Assembly: GCA_030180135.1 (NCBI GenBank)
Contig: CM058236.1
Coordinates: 48,776,947-48,840,946, forward strand
DNA from: Orychophragmus violaceus
Lineage: Eukaryota; Streptophyta; Magnoliopsida; Brassicales; Brassicaceae
Direction: 5' to 3'
DNA length: 64,000 nucleotides
This document shows positions 33,993 to 45,003 of this stretch, one piece after another; position 1 is the stretch's first letter; every line of letters starts with the position of its first letter. The notes under the pieces are model-generated. The model did not search any database. It was not told the origin of the DNA and saw only the letters and a list, made by a program, of their open reading frames with translations. Position numbers and translations under genes: made by a program.

Positions 33993-35186
33993 TGATATAT
34001 CATGGTTTTTACCGGTTTTATGCCATGATATAATTGTGTTTTAGTGTTCTTTTGTGTTCTTTTAGAGTCTATTACAGGTATAATCAGGTTTGGAGCAGAA
34101 TTGAAGATATTGGAGCATTTTGGGATTTTTGGAGTGCTTGGCCGAGAGATTGAGCTCACTGTCCGATTTTGAGATCATGCATCGATCGACACACCTTTGG
34201 TGTCGATCGACACACTAGCGAGATGGGCCGATTTGGCGGTTTAATGAAGAATCAAGATTTTGCACTTTGGCCCAGAAGTTTCCAGTATTTACAAAGAAGC
34301 CCCAGCCGAGATTATGCCTATATAATTAGGATTTTGGTGTTTATTTTATATACGCTTTCATAATTAAGAGCAGAGAGTTTTTAGAGCTATTGGGGCTGAT
34401 CTGATTTTGTACTTCACTTTATTTTGGAGAAGATTTCGAACCCCTTTATTTATTTAATCTCTTTTATGCAATCTATTAATTCATTGATTATGCTTTCATA
34501 TTCTATGTCTGAGTAGATTCATAGTTAGGTTTAGGGTTTCTCATTAAGGATTTTATGACTTGCTAGACTTGTTTAATTCAGTTAAGGATTCACATGAATA
34601 GAATGTTCTTCGATCTAAATTGAGTTTAATGCTAGTTCTAACCTGATCAATTAGAATCTAGATCTTAGGTTGCTAAATACGACACGAGAGTGTGGTTTAG
34701 AATCTGAACTATTTAGGTTTAGCAATTAAACTTCTCGCAAAGAGATTTGGTTTAGTTTAATTGTGAACATATCGAACTTGAAATTAATGCTGGTTTAATC
34801 TGTTAGTAATTGCAAAGAGATTTGGATTACTGCACTTAGGCTTAGATAATTCTCGCAAAGAGATTTGGTTAATTCTAATTCCGTGATTTGAGTTCTAGAA
34901 CTGTGCTTAATTAGATCCTGACTGATTGATTTGTCTGCTTGTCTGATTTCCTGAGAACACCCTAGACTTAGCGCCTTTAATTAACTGCTTTCACCACCAA
35001 CAATCTGCTACTTGTTTACTTTCTTGCTTTGCTATTTAGTTTACTACAATTTGCTTTCTTCTTAGTTTAAATTCCTATGGTTCTTTATCTATCGAGACCA
35101 GAGTCTCTGTAGATTCGATACCCTATATACTACAATCACTTAACTGTGCACTTGCAGTAGAATAGTATTAAAACTAGACCCTATCA
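33993..35186 (+). repeat. LARD-like element 5' LTR (1194 bp)
   Basis: Same length as its partner. It contains a TCGATCGA palindrome pair at 34179-34215 and repeated TCTCGCAAAGAGATTTGG segments (about 34733, 34810 and 34853). Confidence 0.95.
34179..34215. repeat. TCGATCGA palindrome pair in LARD 5' LTR
   Basis: CATCGATCGACACAC followed at about 21-bp spacing by TGTCGATCGACACAC. The same pair is at 38147-38183 in the 3' LTR. Confidence 0.9.
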
Positions 35187-35330
35187 AGTTTTTGGCGCCG
35201 TTGCCGGGGACTCTTTTGAGTCTTCGATAGATTTGAACTTAGGGTTTAGACTAGGTTTTTCGTTTTTATTTTTTGCTACTAATTTTTTTTCTTTTCTGTT
35301 CTTGCGTTTCAGGTACGCCTGTAATCGCCC

Positions 35331-35412
35331 TGCATCGATCGACACGGTCCTGTGTGTCGATCGTTGCATTCTCGAGCTTGCATCGATCGACGCTACTCTG
35401 CATCGATCGACA
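35331..35412. repeat. TCGATCGA palindrome array at the start of the LARD interior
   Basis: Four copies (CATCGATCGACAC and TGTCGATCG types) just before the ATG at 35424. They are readable in frame with the downstream ORF. Confidence 0.85.
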
Positions 35413-35423
35413 CATCACGTAAG

Positions 35424-36710
35424 ATGATGGGAATGATGGAACGGATGTTGGAAAATCTGCAGAATAACTCGTTCTGCAGAGGCTATGGTTCCTATTCATT
35501 CACCAGAGATTATGAATCTCCATCATATCAGCCTGTTCCTCCTCACAATACACAGTCTAATAAGCTGATGATCATGATGGAGCAGTTCTTGGAAAAGCAG
35601 GAAGAAGATTTGAACTACATCAATAGCTTTGGATTCCAAGGAAACAGGTTTGGTAATCAGCAAGGTAATTCTTATAAGAGAACCTATGGATCGTCCTCAT
35701 ATCAGACACCTCCTGCTGCTAATGCTTATAAGAGCAAGATGGAATCTATGATGGAGCAGTTACTAGAGGATCAGACCAAGACTGCTGTAGACTTCGACAG
35801 GAAGTTGGATGCTATGCATAAAAATCTGAATGAGAAGTTTGAATCCCTGAGCACACATGTGAAGAAGCTGGATGTTCAAATCCAACAGACATCTCAAGCA
35901 ATACAAAGGCATAATGAAGTTGGGAAAGCTGAACAGTACAAATCCATCAAAGCTGTGACCTTAAGAGATGAGATTGAGTTGCTAGGTGAAGAAGAGAGCA
36001 TAATCTCGGATTTTTTGGATGAATATTATCTGTATGAGACATGCATCGATCGACACCCCCTTAGTGTCGGTCGACACACAGTTCTGACGGCAATTTTGAA
36101 TTCTTGCGACAAACAGAAATTGACCATTGTCGACACTGAAGGTCGACATCAATTCAATGACGACCGACACCCACTCTGCGTTGGTCGACGCGACAGTCGG
36201 GCAGAACCAATTTCGCCCAAATCTGATATTTTTGCTAAGGAAAGGGTCTACAAACCTCCAATACCATTCCCAAAAGTTCCTATAAGGTCTAAACATGAGC
36301 AGAGTGTAGTCAAGTGCATGATGGTGGTGGATAAGAAGATGATCTCCACTGATGGTCATCTGAAAGAAAAAGTTCAGATTGGTGGAACTACAATATCTGA
36401 TAGTGGAGAGAAGAAGATGGTGGTTCCTCTTGAACCTGCTCTAACATCTTTAGAGCCTGCAACTGCTCATAAGCAGAAAGCCCCAAACATCAGATCTGCA
36501 CCAAAGGTAAGATATAAATCACCTAAGCTTAAACCTCCTGACCATATTGTTTTGAATGCAGGAAAACGCAGTGTACCACCCAAGATTCGCTCCCGCCCTG
36601 ATGTTGTTTATTCATTCCTTGGAAAGTCTCATGATCTGAAAGCCTATACACCTCCTTGGATGAAGAGATATTCACAGAGACACTCAAAGTCTCTGTTGAA
36701 ACCCCCATGA
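35424..36710 (+). CDS. Gag-like ORF of the LARD-like element (about 428 aa)
   Basis: The first ATG of the frame is at 35424 (MMGMMERMLENLQNN); the open frame itself extends upstream to 35352 through the palindrome array without an ATG. I do not recognise a defined domain. It has three repeated methionine-rich helices (MMERMLENLQ, MIMMEQFLEKQEEDL, MESMMEQLLEDQTK) separated by Tyr/Ser/Pro/Gly-rich spacers, then a coiled-coil stretch (KLDAMHKNLNEKFESLSTHV) like the N-terminal part of Athila ORF1 proteins. Its middle is interrupted by palindrome-encoded peptides (CIDRHPLSVGRHT, DDRHPLCVGRRD), and the C-terminus is basic and proline-rich. A single long frame in a non-autonomous element suggests that it was under selection until recently. 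Confidence 0.6.
   Translation: MMGMMERMLENLQNNSFCRGYGSYSFTRDYESPSYQPVPPHNTQSNKLMIMMEQFLEKQEEDLNYINSFGFQGNRFGNQQGNSYKRTYGSSSYQTPPAANAYKSKMESMMEQLLEDQTKTAVDFDRKLDAMHKNLNEKFESLSTHVKKLDVQIQQTSQAIQRHNEVGKAEQYKSIKAVTLRDEIELLGEEESIISDFLDEYYLYETCIDRHPLSVGRHTVLTAILNSCDKQKLTIVDTEGRHQFNDDRHPLCVGRRDSRAEPISPKSDIFAKERVYKPPIPFPKVPIRSKHEQSVVKCMMVVDKKMISTDGHLKEKVQIGGTTISDSGEKKMVVPLEPALTSLEPATAHKQKAPNIRSAPKVRYKSPKLKPPDHIVLNAGKRSVPPKIRSRPDVVYSFLGKSHDLKAYTPPWMKRYSQRHSKSLLKPP
36043..36191. repeat. TCGATCGA-type palindromes inside the LARD ORF
   Basis: CATCGATCGACACC and GTGTCGGTCGACACAC near 36043-36080, and degenerate GTCGAC/GGTCGAC copies at about 36128-36191. They add residues without breaking the frame. Confidence 0.75.
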
Positions 36711-37960
36711 ATCTGATCTCTTCCAATAGTCAAGCTACTGACTTTAAACAAGCGCTGAGTGGGAGGCAACCCACTGTTAGGTTCGTTTTTATTTTCATTT
36801 TTCGTTTTGATTTTGGTGTTTTGATTTTTCTTTTAAGTGTGTTCAGAGGCGTGAGAAACAGGCAGAATCGCCTTGCATCGATCGACACACATTGTGGCAT
36901 CGATCGACACAGGGCGACGACAGGTAAGTGTTATGCAACTTTTCAGATTGTTTCAATTTGATTATTTATTCTCACCGACCCTAAGCTTGACACTACTGGG
37001 GACAGTGTGTTTTAAGTGTGGGGGAGGAGCTACTGACGCACACTTTTGTTTTCTTAAGAGTCAGTCCAATTTTCAAAAATTTGTTTTATTGAGTCAAAAC
37101 TAGTTTAAGTAGGAAACAATGATTTTTTTAGAAGATTAGCAGCACTTGCAGGAACTTAAGTAACCAATGGGATGAAACTGCAGATTATCTCTGACTATTA
37201 GAAAACCTAGACACGGATCAACCTACTAAGGACACCCACATCGCTTCAGGTATCAGAAGATCCTTTTACTGACTTCAAACTTAATACTGACTTAGATTTC
37301 TCACCTAAGGGCTTGGTATACTTTGTGTCGGATTCCCTTGTTAGTTCTGACACAGCCTGTAAACCTGTCCTATTTAGTTCCCTTCTCCCCTTCCATAAAA
37401 AAAAGTAAAAAAAAGAAAGATAATAAACTGAGGATGAGTTGGTAACTCCGAAGTGGTCATGGGAATGGTAGCTACAACTTTCATATCCTGTGCATCCATG
37501 GAATGTGTCCAAAGTACACCCCTTAACGGGAAGAGCACTGATAAAAAAAATAAAATGATACCCAATGGGGAAAAATCAGAATGCTAAGGAAGGGAAAAGA
37601 GAAGAAAGGGACTAGAGAAAGATAGTATGGTGGTCTAGAGCTGATAAGGTAAGAGTCCATGTGCCTTTGATCGATACTCCTTAGGATGAGACCGCACTTA
37701 AATACTTGCAGAAGTCAGTAGGGTGAATTTGAATGCGTGAATGTGATTGTGGAGTTTACTTAGGACAGTTGCTAAGTGTGGGGGAAGTATATGTTGGTCT
37801 TGATGTCTGCAGGTTGATTCTTTCATGTGGTTTGCTAAGGGGAATCTGAGTGTTGCTGCTTCTAAGATGAAAAGAGTTTCTGAAGAGTTTTCAAACCTCT
37901 TCACTACATTCTAGTTCTTTGTTTTGCTTGAGGGCAAGCAAAGGCTAAGTGTGGGGGAGT
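36711..37960 (+). other. LARD-like element 3' non-coding interior
   Basis: About 1.25 kb without coding signs between the ORF and the polypurine tract. It contains another palindrome pair (36874-36910) and two TGTGGGGGAG-like purine tracts (about 37016 and 37776) before the true one at 37949-37960. Confidence 0.6.
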
Positions 37961-39154
37961 TGATATATCATGGTTTTTACCGGTTTTATTCCATGATATA
38001 ATTGTGTTTTAGTGTTCTTTTGTGTTCTTTTAGAGTCTATTACATGTATAATCAGGTTTGGAGCAGAATTGGAGATATTGGATCATTTTGGGATTTTTGG
38101 AGTGATTGGCCGAGATATTGAGCTCACTGTCCGATTTTGAGATCATGCATCGATCGACACACCTTTGGTGTCGATCGACACACTAGAGAGATGGGCCAAT
38201 TTGGCGGTTTAATGAAGAATCAAGATTTTTCACTTTGGCCCAGAAGTTTCCAGTATTTACAAAGAAGCCACAGCCGAGATTATGCCTATATAATTAGGAT
38301 TTTGGTGTTTATTTTATATACGCTTTCATAATTAAGAGCAGAGAGTTTTTAGAGCTATTGGGGATGATCTGATCCTGTACTTCACTTTATTTTGGAGAAG
38401 ATTTCGAACCCCTTTTTTTATTTAATCTCTTTTATGCAATCTATTAATTCATTGATTATGCTTTCATATTCTATGTCTGAGTAGATTCATAGTTAGGTTT
38501 AGGGTTTCTCATTAAGGATTTCATGACTTGCTAGACTTGTTTAATTAAGTTAAGGATTCACATGAATAGAATATTCTTCGATCTAAATTGAGTTTAATGC
38601 TAGTTCTAACCTGATCAATTAGAATCTAGATCTTAGGTTGCTAAATACGACACGAGAGTGTGGTTTAGAATCTGAACTATTTAGGTTGAGCAATTAAACT
38701 TCTCGCAAAGAGATTTGGTTTAGTTTAATTGTGAACATATCGAACTTGAAATTAATGCTGGTTTAATCTGTTAGTAATTGTAAAGAGATTTGGATTACTG
38801 CAGTTAGGCTTAGAGAATTCTCGCAAAGAGATTTGGTTAATTCTAATTACGTGATTTGAGTTCTAGAACTGTGCTTAATTAGATCATGACTGATTGATTT
38901 GTCTGCTTGTCTGATTTCCTGAGAACACCCTAGACTTAGCGCCTTTAATTAACTGCTTTCACCACCAACAATCTGCTACTTGTTTACTTTCTTGCTTTGC
39001 TATTTAGTTTACTACAATTTGCTTTCTTCTTAGTTTAAATTCCTACGGTTCTTTATCTATCGAGACCAGGGTCTCTGTGGATTCGATACCATATATACTA
39101 CAATCACTTAACTGTGCACTTGCAGTAGAATATGATTAAAACTAGACCCTATCA
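37961..39154 (+). repeat. LARD-like element 3' LTR (1194 bp)
   Basis: Partner of 33993-35186; about 2-3 percent different by eye count. Confidence 0.95.
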
Positions 39155-39159
39155 TCGAT

Positions 39160-39452
39160 CGACACACATACTGTGTCGATCGACACACCACTATAAACTC
39201 AATATCAATGCGTATCCAATACACATCAATATGATCATTACCATAATGATCATTCCCATATTTTACGCTTCCAGTTTGCTTAGGTGTGTGACCCTATAGG
39301 ATCATATAAAACCGGCAGTAAGTCTACAACTTACAGATTGCAAGAGGCTTCTAGCAAAACATTGCAACCGCCCAGTATTATATGAATGTCTGATCTCGAC
39401 ACACAACTATCAGGAGTAGGTACGAGTGTGATTTCAGGACATAATCCCAACA
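39160..39452 (-). repeat. Copia-1 5' LTR, outer segment
   Basis: Continuation of the LTR interrupted at 33992; it ends ATAATCCCAACA at 39452. Adjacent Helitron RPA-like coding sequence starts at 39453. Confidence 0.9.
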
Positions 39453-41773
39453 ACAATCTTCTCGATCTTGATAGTCTTCAAGCATTTCTCTTTAGTAGCT
39501 GAATTGATATCAACCAAATCTCCTAGCCTTTTGGGCTTGGACAATGAAGTCAAACAGGCATCTGAATTTTCTTGACTGTTAATATCAATCAACGAAACCT
39601 GCAAAATAACATAATATGATCTTATAAGAATAATCCTTTCAATGTCACACTATAATCATGCATTTGCATAATAAATAGTTTGTATATATCAAATTACTTG
39701 ATTATAGGATAAACTTACTTGCTCACTGGAAATAGCTGAATCAAATAGGTTAAGAGGCTCTGATCCTTCCTCGATCTTGAGAACTTCGTCAATAGACCAA
39801 GTTTTTTCAACCTTATAGATTTCTGATCTCCAAAAAACGTTGTCCTTGTTTACCAACACTCCAAATTGAAAAGCTTTTCCAACCAAATCCTTTATAGGAT
39901 CAGGCAGTATCGTTGGATCTTCCATCAGTAATATCAAAAACAGTTATTTAATATGAACGTTTAAATGAGGTTGAGTGCATAGAAACTAAGAATAATAACC
40001 TCATCCAACGATCCATCTAGCAGTGTATCGGCTGATATCCCAATAAGTTTCTCAGCAACTGAATCAAGTAGCATGAACTTTATCTCTGTTGTTTCATCTT
40101 TCACCATAAGATGCAACTTGAACCTGCATAGAATAAATAGTGAAATATAGCATTCAAAACATAAAAATCTTTTGCAAGAAAAACCTTGGTTAAAGAGAAC
40201 ATACTTGGATGAAACGTCTGTGATATTGTCCTTGCATTCATCACAACGGAACAAATCTTTTTGGATGGCTGATTTTATTTTGATGACCCTTTAATTGCAT
40301 TTTGTATTGTTAAAGTAATACCATGCATAATCCGTATCATTGGCATATATGGTGCCTTTAACCCTAACTTTTCATTCCTTTAACCATTACAATACACATA
40401 ATATGAACATAAGTAAATTATAAATAGAATGCAACTAAATAAATTACTATATGGGTACCTCGGTAGCCATAAGTATTTCTGATACACAGAGCTCAGGAAA
40501 CTCTGCCCACTGATCTGGTTTGTTTTTTTTCCTATTGACCAAAGCCTCTCCTTGTTCACACACAGCGAGAGCAAGGCCATCATCGGGTAGCCTTAAACAA
40601 TTAGAAATAGTTTTAATCGATATATAAGCAAAACATTATAATTGATTAGAAAAATAACCTTCATAAACTTACATTGTCAGAAATTCTTCAACTTCCGGGC
40701 AAGTTGGGTTAATAATGACTTAAGAAGCGTCAAATGCATTTGTGATTTGAAGTTCTCCTAAATGTCAGACAATCATTGGTCATATCGGACATTGGTAAAA
40801 CATTGATAGAACAATATGATTTTATGAATCGTTTAATCAAGTAGCATTGATTCTTTGAATCGTTTAATCAAGAAGCATTGTCAATGGTTACAAACCTTTG
40901 TATGTGTTGATTTTTGCAAATCGGATCAAATAAATCAATGTTTTACCATTGGCTTCTTGACATGCATTAAAAAATTGTTCATCAAAATTCCCCCAAAGAC
41001 AACATGCCAATCTTTGATCACTATAAAAAAAATTGCATTAGTATATTCATTTTGTAATCATAAAACTAAATCCAGTAACCATCGAAACTTACTCAGTATT
41101 TCTCAAAGTAAACTCAATTTTCTTCCTCTCTTTACCCATTACTTGAACAGGATCCATGCCGCCAACGTCCATAACTTGGCCAATAACATCTAATCGCAAC
41201 AATAAAAAAGTAAAACAAATAATTAATACCATAAAGAGGTTTTGAAATGATAGATACATTGGGGTTTAGTTCTTAAACTTACCAACCAAATGATGTGTTT
41301 TTAAACTCCCATTGGAAATGGATTCAAAACTTGCCAATGACAAAAAACTATCATCTAGCTTGAGTTCAGATCGAGTAATAGCCGTATTACTCAAGAAAGA
41401 CATTTTATAGACATGGTCGGTTGGTCTATAATGGCCAGATGCAGGTGTTACTGAAAATTTTCAATAACCCTCCATTCTCCAATGGGGAGATGTCTTTGAA
41501 CTCGTACCAAATATTATTTTTTGCATGAAGCATGAATTTTGACACCCTACAATGAAATAATTAAGAATTCATGACAAAACCATTAAAGTTAAATGTTTAA
41601 CACAATAAAATAATCAATTCCCTTACCGTTTTGTCAGCCAACACGAGTTCCAATGACTCTCCACTAACAGTCGTGCACTGCTTCCAAGAGTGAAGGACTT
41701 TCACTTGAACTCGCCATGTGGTTTTGAATGGTTTCACATCTTTGAGATATGAGACATTTTTGGTAGAACTCAT
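39453..41773 (-). pseudogene. Helitron RPA70-like gene, with several stops
   Basis: The minus strand starts MSSTKNVSYLKDVKPFKTTW (41773, exon to 41627). Further exon-like pieces are KIHASCKK (then TAA at 41514-41516) LVRVQRHLPIGEWRVIENF, GHYRPTDHVYKMSFLSNTAI, DVIGQVMDVGGMDPVQVMGK, RLACCLWGNFDEQFFNACQE, TAA at 40720-40722 before VIINPTCPEVEEF, LPDDGLALAVCEQGEALVNR, TAA at 40291-40293, a zinc-ribbon part FRCDECKDN, and C-terminal OB fold KLHLMVKDETTEIKFMLLDS. This is the full three-OB-fold layout of RPA70 with its C-terminal zinc motif. At least three in-frame stops and one frameshift (near 41445) disable it. Its 3' end is cut off by Copia-1. Confidence 0.8.
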
Positions 41774-41880
41774 TTTGTCGGCTGGTAGAGAGGGAAATAG
41801 TAACAAAATGCGTTAAGAAAGACTGAAGACTTTGATGATAAATGTTCGTATATATAGTTTTTTAGGTCAAGATTTTCGGT

Positions 41881-42322
41881 AGAATATCATTGGCATATTC
41901 GAATGAAATATTAAATTATAAATATCTTTGATTGATATCGAATATTATGGTAACTGATTTTAGAAACATTTTAAATTTGAATGCACTATCGAGACTTGCG
42001 TAATAAGCTAAATATAATTAGATTCCTAATCTGTTATGAAAGATATCGACTGATTAAATGCAAAATAAATGTTTTTAAGAATGGGCGGGGAAGATTGAAA
42101 CATTACGAATGGGCGGGGAAGATTTTTAGAATATTATTGGCATATTCGAATGAAAGTTTAAATCCTAAATATCTTTAACTGATATCGAATATTATCGTAA
42201 CTGATTTTAGAAACATTTTGAATTCGAATGTATTAGCTCGACTTGGGTGATAAGCAAAATATATTTAGATTCCTAATCTGTTATGCAAGATATCAAATGA
42301 TTTAATGCAAAATAAATGTTTA
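41881..42322. repeat. Tandem duplication, about 200-bp units 247 bp apart
   Basis: The segment AGAATATCATTGGCATATTC through AATAAATGTTT (41881 to about 42075) is repeated at 42128 to about 42322 with many substitutions. It lies upstream of the RPA-like gene within the Helitron; short GGGCGGGGAAGAT repeats sit between the copies. Confidence 0.75.
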
Positions 42323-42747
42323 CAATTTGGACGGTTAGATTCGAATACATAAGATGAACGGCCTAGATCAGAAAATGGGTTCCGGGCTATATCCATTTAA
42401 TATCCCCTAGATTGGACGGCCAGATTAAAACGTTAATAATGAACGGGGGAGATTTAAAAACAGGATCCGCGCTATACCCGATTAGGATCCGCGTGAAGAA
42501 AATATAAATGAGAAACATTAAACGGACGGTCGGATTAGAACACACGCGAATAGACTGACACGATTAGAAAGAAGGATCCGCGAAAAATAAAAACCCGGCC
42601 CGGATCCGCGCGCTCGCGTGACAAAAAATATCCAAAAATTCCAAGTTTTACCCTTAATGAAAAAATACAATCCTAACGATTCGAAGGCCAATTTTCGTAA
42701 ATACAATCTTTTTGTACCAAAGACGGTTTCCTATTTTTATAATATAG
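42323..42747. other. 5' part of the large Helitron with GGATCCGCG repeats
   Basis: Contains several GGATCCGCG words (about 42462-42610) and the segment TTTTACCCTTAATGAA..TACAAT (about 42648) that recurs at 43566 in the small Helitron. No coding sequence. Confidence 0.5.
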
Positions 42748-42996
42748 ATATCACTAAACTAGAGTTACAATCTCTATTTTCCTTAAAATTGGAGGATCAC
42801 GTAGCGAAATCTAAACTAGGCTTTTTGAAATCGTTACCCACGTGTAAATATTGAAGTGAAAAGGGGAAATATGCATTTGCTGAAACCATTTTATGGTGTC
42901 TAGTCTCCAGTCTCCACCACTAGGATTATAACCCTTATGGTTCTAATGTTTGGTTGGTGCGTTATCGCTTTTAACCATTATTGTAAATAACTAATA

Positions 42997-43667
42997 CTAG
43001 TGTCTGACCCGCGTTTAACGCGGATTTATTATTCTTTTTATTTAAATTTTTAGATTTAGTGGAACAATAATGTTAGAATATTTATCATTTTTATTATATT
43101 ACAATTTTTGTTGGCTGAGTTTAATTTTATTTTTTATTGTCATGTTATGAATTAGTTTTTGTTTTGGTTTTTATGGTTTTTAACACTTTATATCGTTTTG
43201 TCAGTTTTTAGTGTTGTATTTTAGTTATTGAATTTATACCCGCACGCTAGTACAATATTATATACTACTTTCTTATTTTAATAATAATTTATTAATTTTA
43301 ATGATTATATAATTTATAAAATAATTATGTATTAAATTATATAATTATATGTACCAATTGATTTAGTAACTTAATTATGCTTGATTTTATTTCTTTAAGT
43401 TAAATTTTAGTTAAGAATAATTTATAATATTTATTTTAATATTAATTTCGAAATTAATTATTATTTTATTAAATTTTTAAAAAAGATTTTCGTTAGATAT
43501 GATTAGGATAGAAAAAGGAAAACAAAAGATATTATGAATAAATCAAATATAAATTGTTTTACAGTTTTACCCTTAATGAAGAATACAATTCCTAATAAAA
43601 TCAAGGGCAAATTTCGGAAACAACATTTATGTACCATGGTCAATATCCTGTTATAATAGGTAAAATT
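42997..43667 (-). mobile_element. Short non-autonomous Helitron (about 0.67 kb)
   Basis: The 3' end on the minus strand is CTAG at 43000-42997 followed by T, preceded by a hairpin with CCGCG/CGCGG arms (43009-43023). The 5' end is proposed near 43667, where the minus strand reads TATTATAACAGGATATTG, similar to the large Helitron's start, followed by shared 5' sequence. No coding content. Confidence 0.55.
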
Positions 43668-44456
43668 GTGTATACATAACATATTTTGGAAAATCGACGT
43701 TGGTCCAATTGGTAGAAAATGTCTAATAATATCTGCCAATTTAAGTCTCATTAGGATTGATCACTGAAACTTTCACATGGACTCTCCAATTCAAGATTAG
43801 TTGGTTAAACCCACTAATCTATTTTTTATATAAATTACCAAAAGAGTATCCAAAATATATAATGCAAAGGGATAATTTGAAAAGTACTTCTTTTATGTTT
43901 TAAAATTTGCATCTTGTACTAATTTTTTTAGTTTTTGAAAATTACACTTTTCTAAAATGTAAAAGACTTTTTTTTATCCAGATTAGTTATAAACTAAATA
44001 TTTTTATAAACAAAAAATAAATACGAAAATGCTATTATTTTTACTTTTGTTTTAAAATAAATACATGATTGAGATAAATATGTTTAATATTTACAAATAA
44101 TTTTGATAAGTTTTACGAAATATAAAGTTTATCTATAAAAATTTGGTTTTATAGGGATCTCAGCAATATTTTTGTCCACTCGCATTGCCGCCACAGTGAT
44201 AGGCTCATTTTTCCTCTCAACCAAAACCATGCAAAACTTGTGTCCCACGCCATTTGTTTCTTGAAATCAATTCCTCAACAAGGTCTCTATCAGAGAAACG
44301 GTCAGGAAAGTTTTTTGTCATCATAATGTTCATCGTCATTTGGAGCTCTCGTCAAACTCCATCCTAGGAGTAGGAGATTCTCAAGCGCGTAAAAGATAGA
44401 TTTTGCTGCATTGTTTACTCTAGAACCATCCTCTACCCAAATATAAAATTTTGAAC
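43668..44456. other. AT-rich DNA plus an unidentified host-like fragment
   Basis: 43668-44160 is AT-rich and empty. 44160-44456 is of normal composition and its minus strand has a short open frame (NNAAKSIFYALENLLLLGWS), which I cannot assign to a family. It may be a captured or relict gene piece. Confidence 0.35.
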
Positions 44457-44683
44457 GGTTGAGGTAGTCCAAGTGGTAGCGGGTCCGTGGTGGCAATATA
44501 CCATCCGGGTTCGATTCCAGGCGGAAACAAAAATGCCTCTTCTGGTCATAACGCGGGTACTGAACCTCGGCCCAGGGAAAAACCTCCCAGATGAAGATGG
44601 TCTGCGGCCTAACTGGGCCCATGGGATTAGTCTGGATCAATTGGTCTGAAATCTACCCCTGGATTAACAAAAAAAAAAAAAAA
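44457..44683 (+). mobile_element. tRNA-derived SINE with poly(A) tail
   Basis: Carries a pol III A-box-like GTGGTAGCGGG (about 44473) and a B box GGTTCGATTCC (44508-44518) at tRNA-like spacing, a tRNA-unrelated body, and a 16-nt A tail (44668-44683). This is the layout of Brassicaceae SINEs. The flanking duplication is not clear to me. Confidence 0.75.
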
Positions 44684-45003
44684 TCTTATCTAAAAGATAT
44701 CACAATATTTTTTCAACCGAGAATCTAAGTAAAAAATCTGAAATTAGTTAATTCTCTTTAATTATTAAAATAAATATGATGACAAAATATTACAATAATT
44801 ATAATAATCAGATTTGATAATATAGTCATTTCACTTATATAAAAGTGTAGTTTTCAAAAAATTAATTTCAAGTCTAGTTTTCAAAAACTAAACTCATTTG
44901 AAGGCATTTATCCAAATTTTCCCTAATGGCAAAATGCAATGGTGGAGTATATAGTAATTATTAAAGAAAGATAGTCTGTGCCTCCAAAACGAGAAGTTCA
45001 TGA

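Larger units (their letters stand above)
33993..39154 (+). mobile_element. LARD-like non-autonomous LTR element nested in Copia-1 5' LTR
   Basis: Plus-oriented, 5162 bp. It has two 1194-bp LTRs (33993-35186 and 37961-39154) starting TGATATATCATGG and ending ACCCTATCA, with roughly 30 differences between them by eye. A primer binding site TGGCGCCGTTGCCGGGGA (35193-35210) is complementary to tRNA-Asp, as used by Athila-type Ty3/gypsy elements. A polypurine tract GTGTGGGGGAG ends next to the 3' LTR. The target duplication is TCGAT (33988-33992 and 39155-39159). The interior codes one ORF and has no protease, integrase or reverse transcriptase, so it must be moved in trans. Confidence 0.93.
19852..39452 (-). 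mobile_element. Copia-1: Ty1/copia retrotransposon hosting two nested LTR elements
   Basis: Minus-oriented element. The 3' LTR is the truncated 19852-20215 and a polypurine tract AAGTGGGAGAT abuts it. The 5' LTR is 33635-33992 plus 39160-39452. The primer binding site TGGTATCAGAGC (33633-33622), matching initiator tRNA-Met, follows the 5' LTR. Gag-pol lies between. Copia-3 interrupts pol and the LARD-like element interrupts the 5' LTR. Net length without them is about 7.1 kb. The outer flanks offer ACAAT (39453-39457) and ACAAC (19847-19851) as an imperfect duplication, but the 3' LTR lacks about 340 bp at its outer end, so this is tentative. Confidence 0.85.
16522..42748 (-). mobile_element. 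Large Helitron carrying RPA70-like genes, split by nested LTR elements
   Basis: The 3' end on the minus strand has a hairpin (CCGCAC..GTGCGG arms) shortly before CTAG at 16525-16522, followed by T. The proposed 5' end is TCTATATTATAAAAATAGG reading down from 42748, preceded by A. Between them lie two minus-strand RPA70-like genes, as is common for plant Helitrons, and a 19.6-kb nest of LTR retrotransposons (19852-39452). Without the nest the Helitron would be about 6.6 kb. No Rep/helicase domain is seen, so it is non-autonomous. Pairing these two ends is an inference from orientation and from the RPA gene continuing on both sides of the nest. Confidence 0.55.

Noticed and set aside
44302..44640. 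112-codon minus-strand frame as a gene
   Set aside because: Most of it is the antisense of the SINE; only the last third is non-SINE and it has no recognised homologue.
44457..44683. A tRNA gene
   Set aside because: A and B boxes are present, but there is no foldable acceptor stem and the sequence continues into a SINE body with an A tail.
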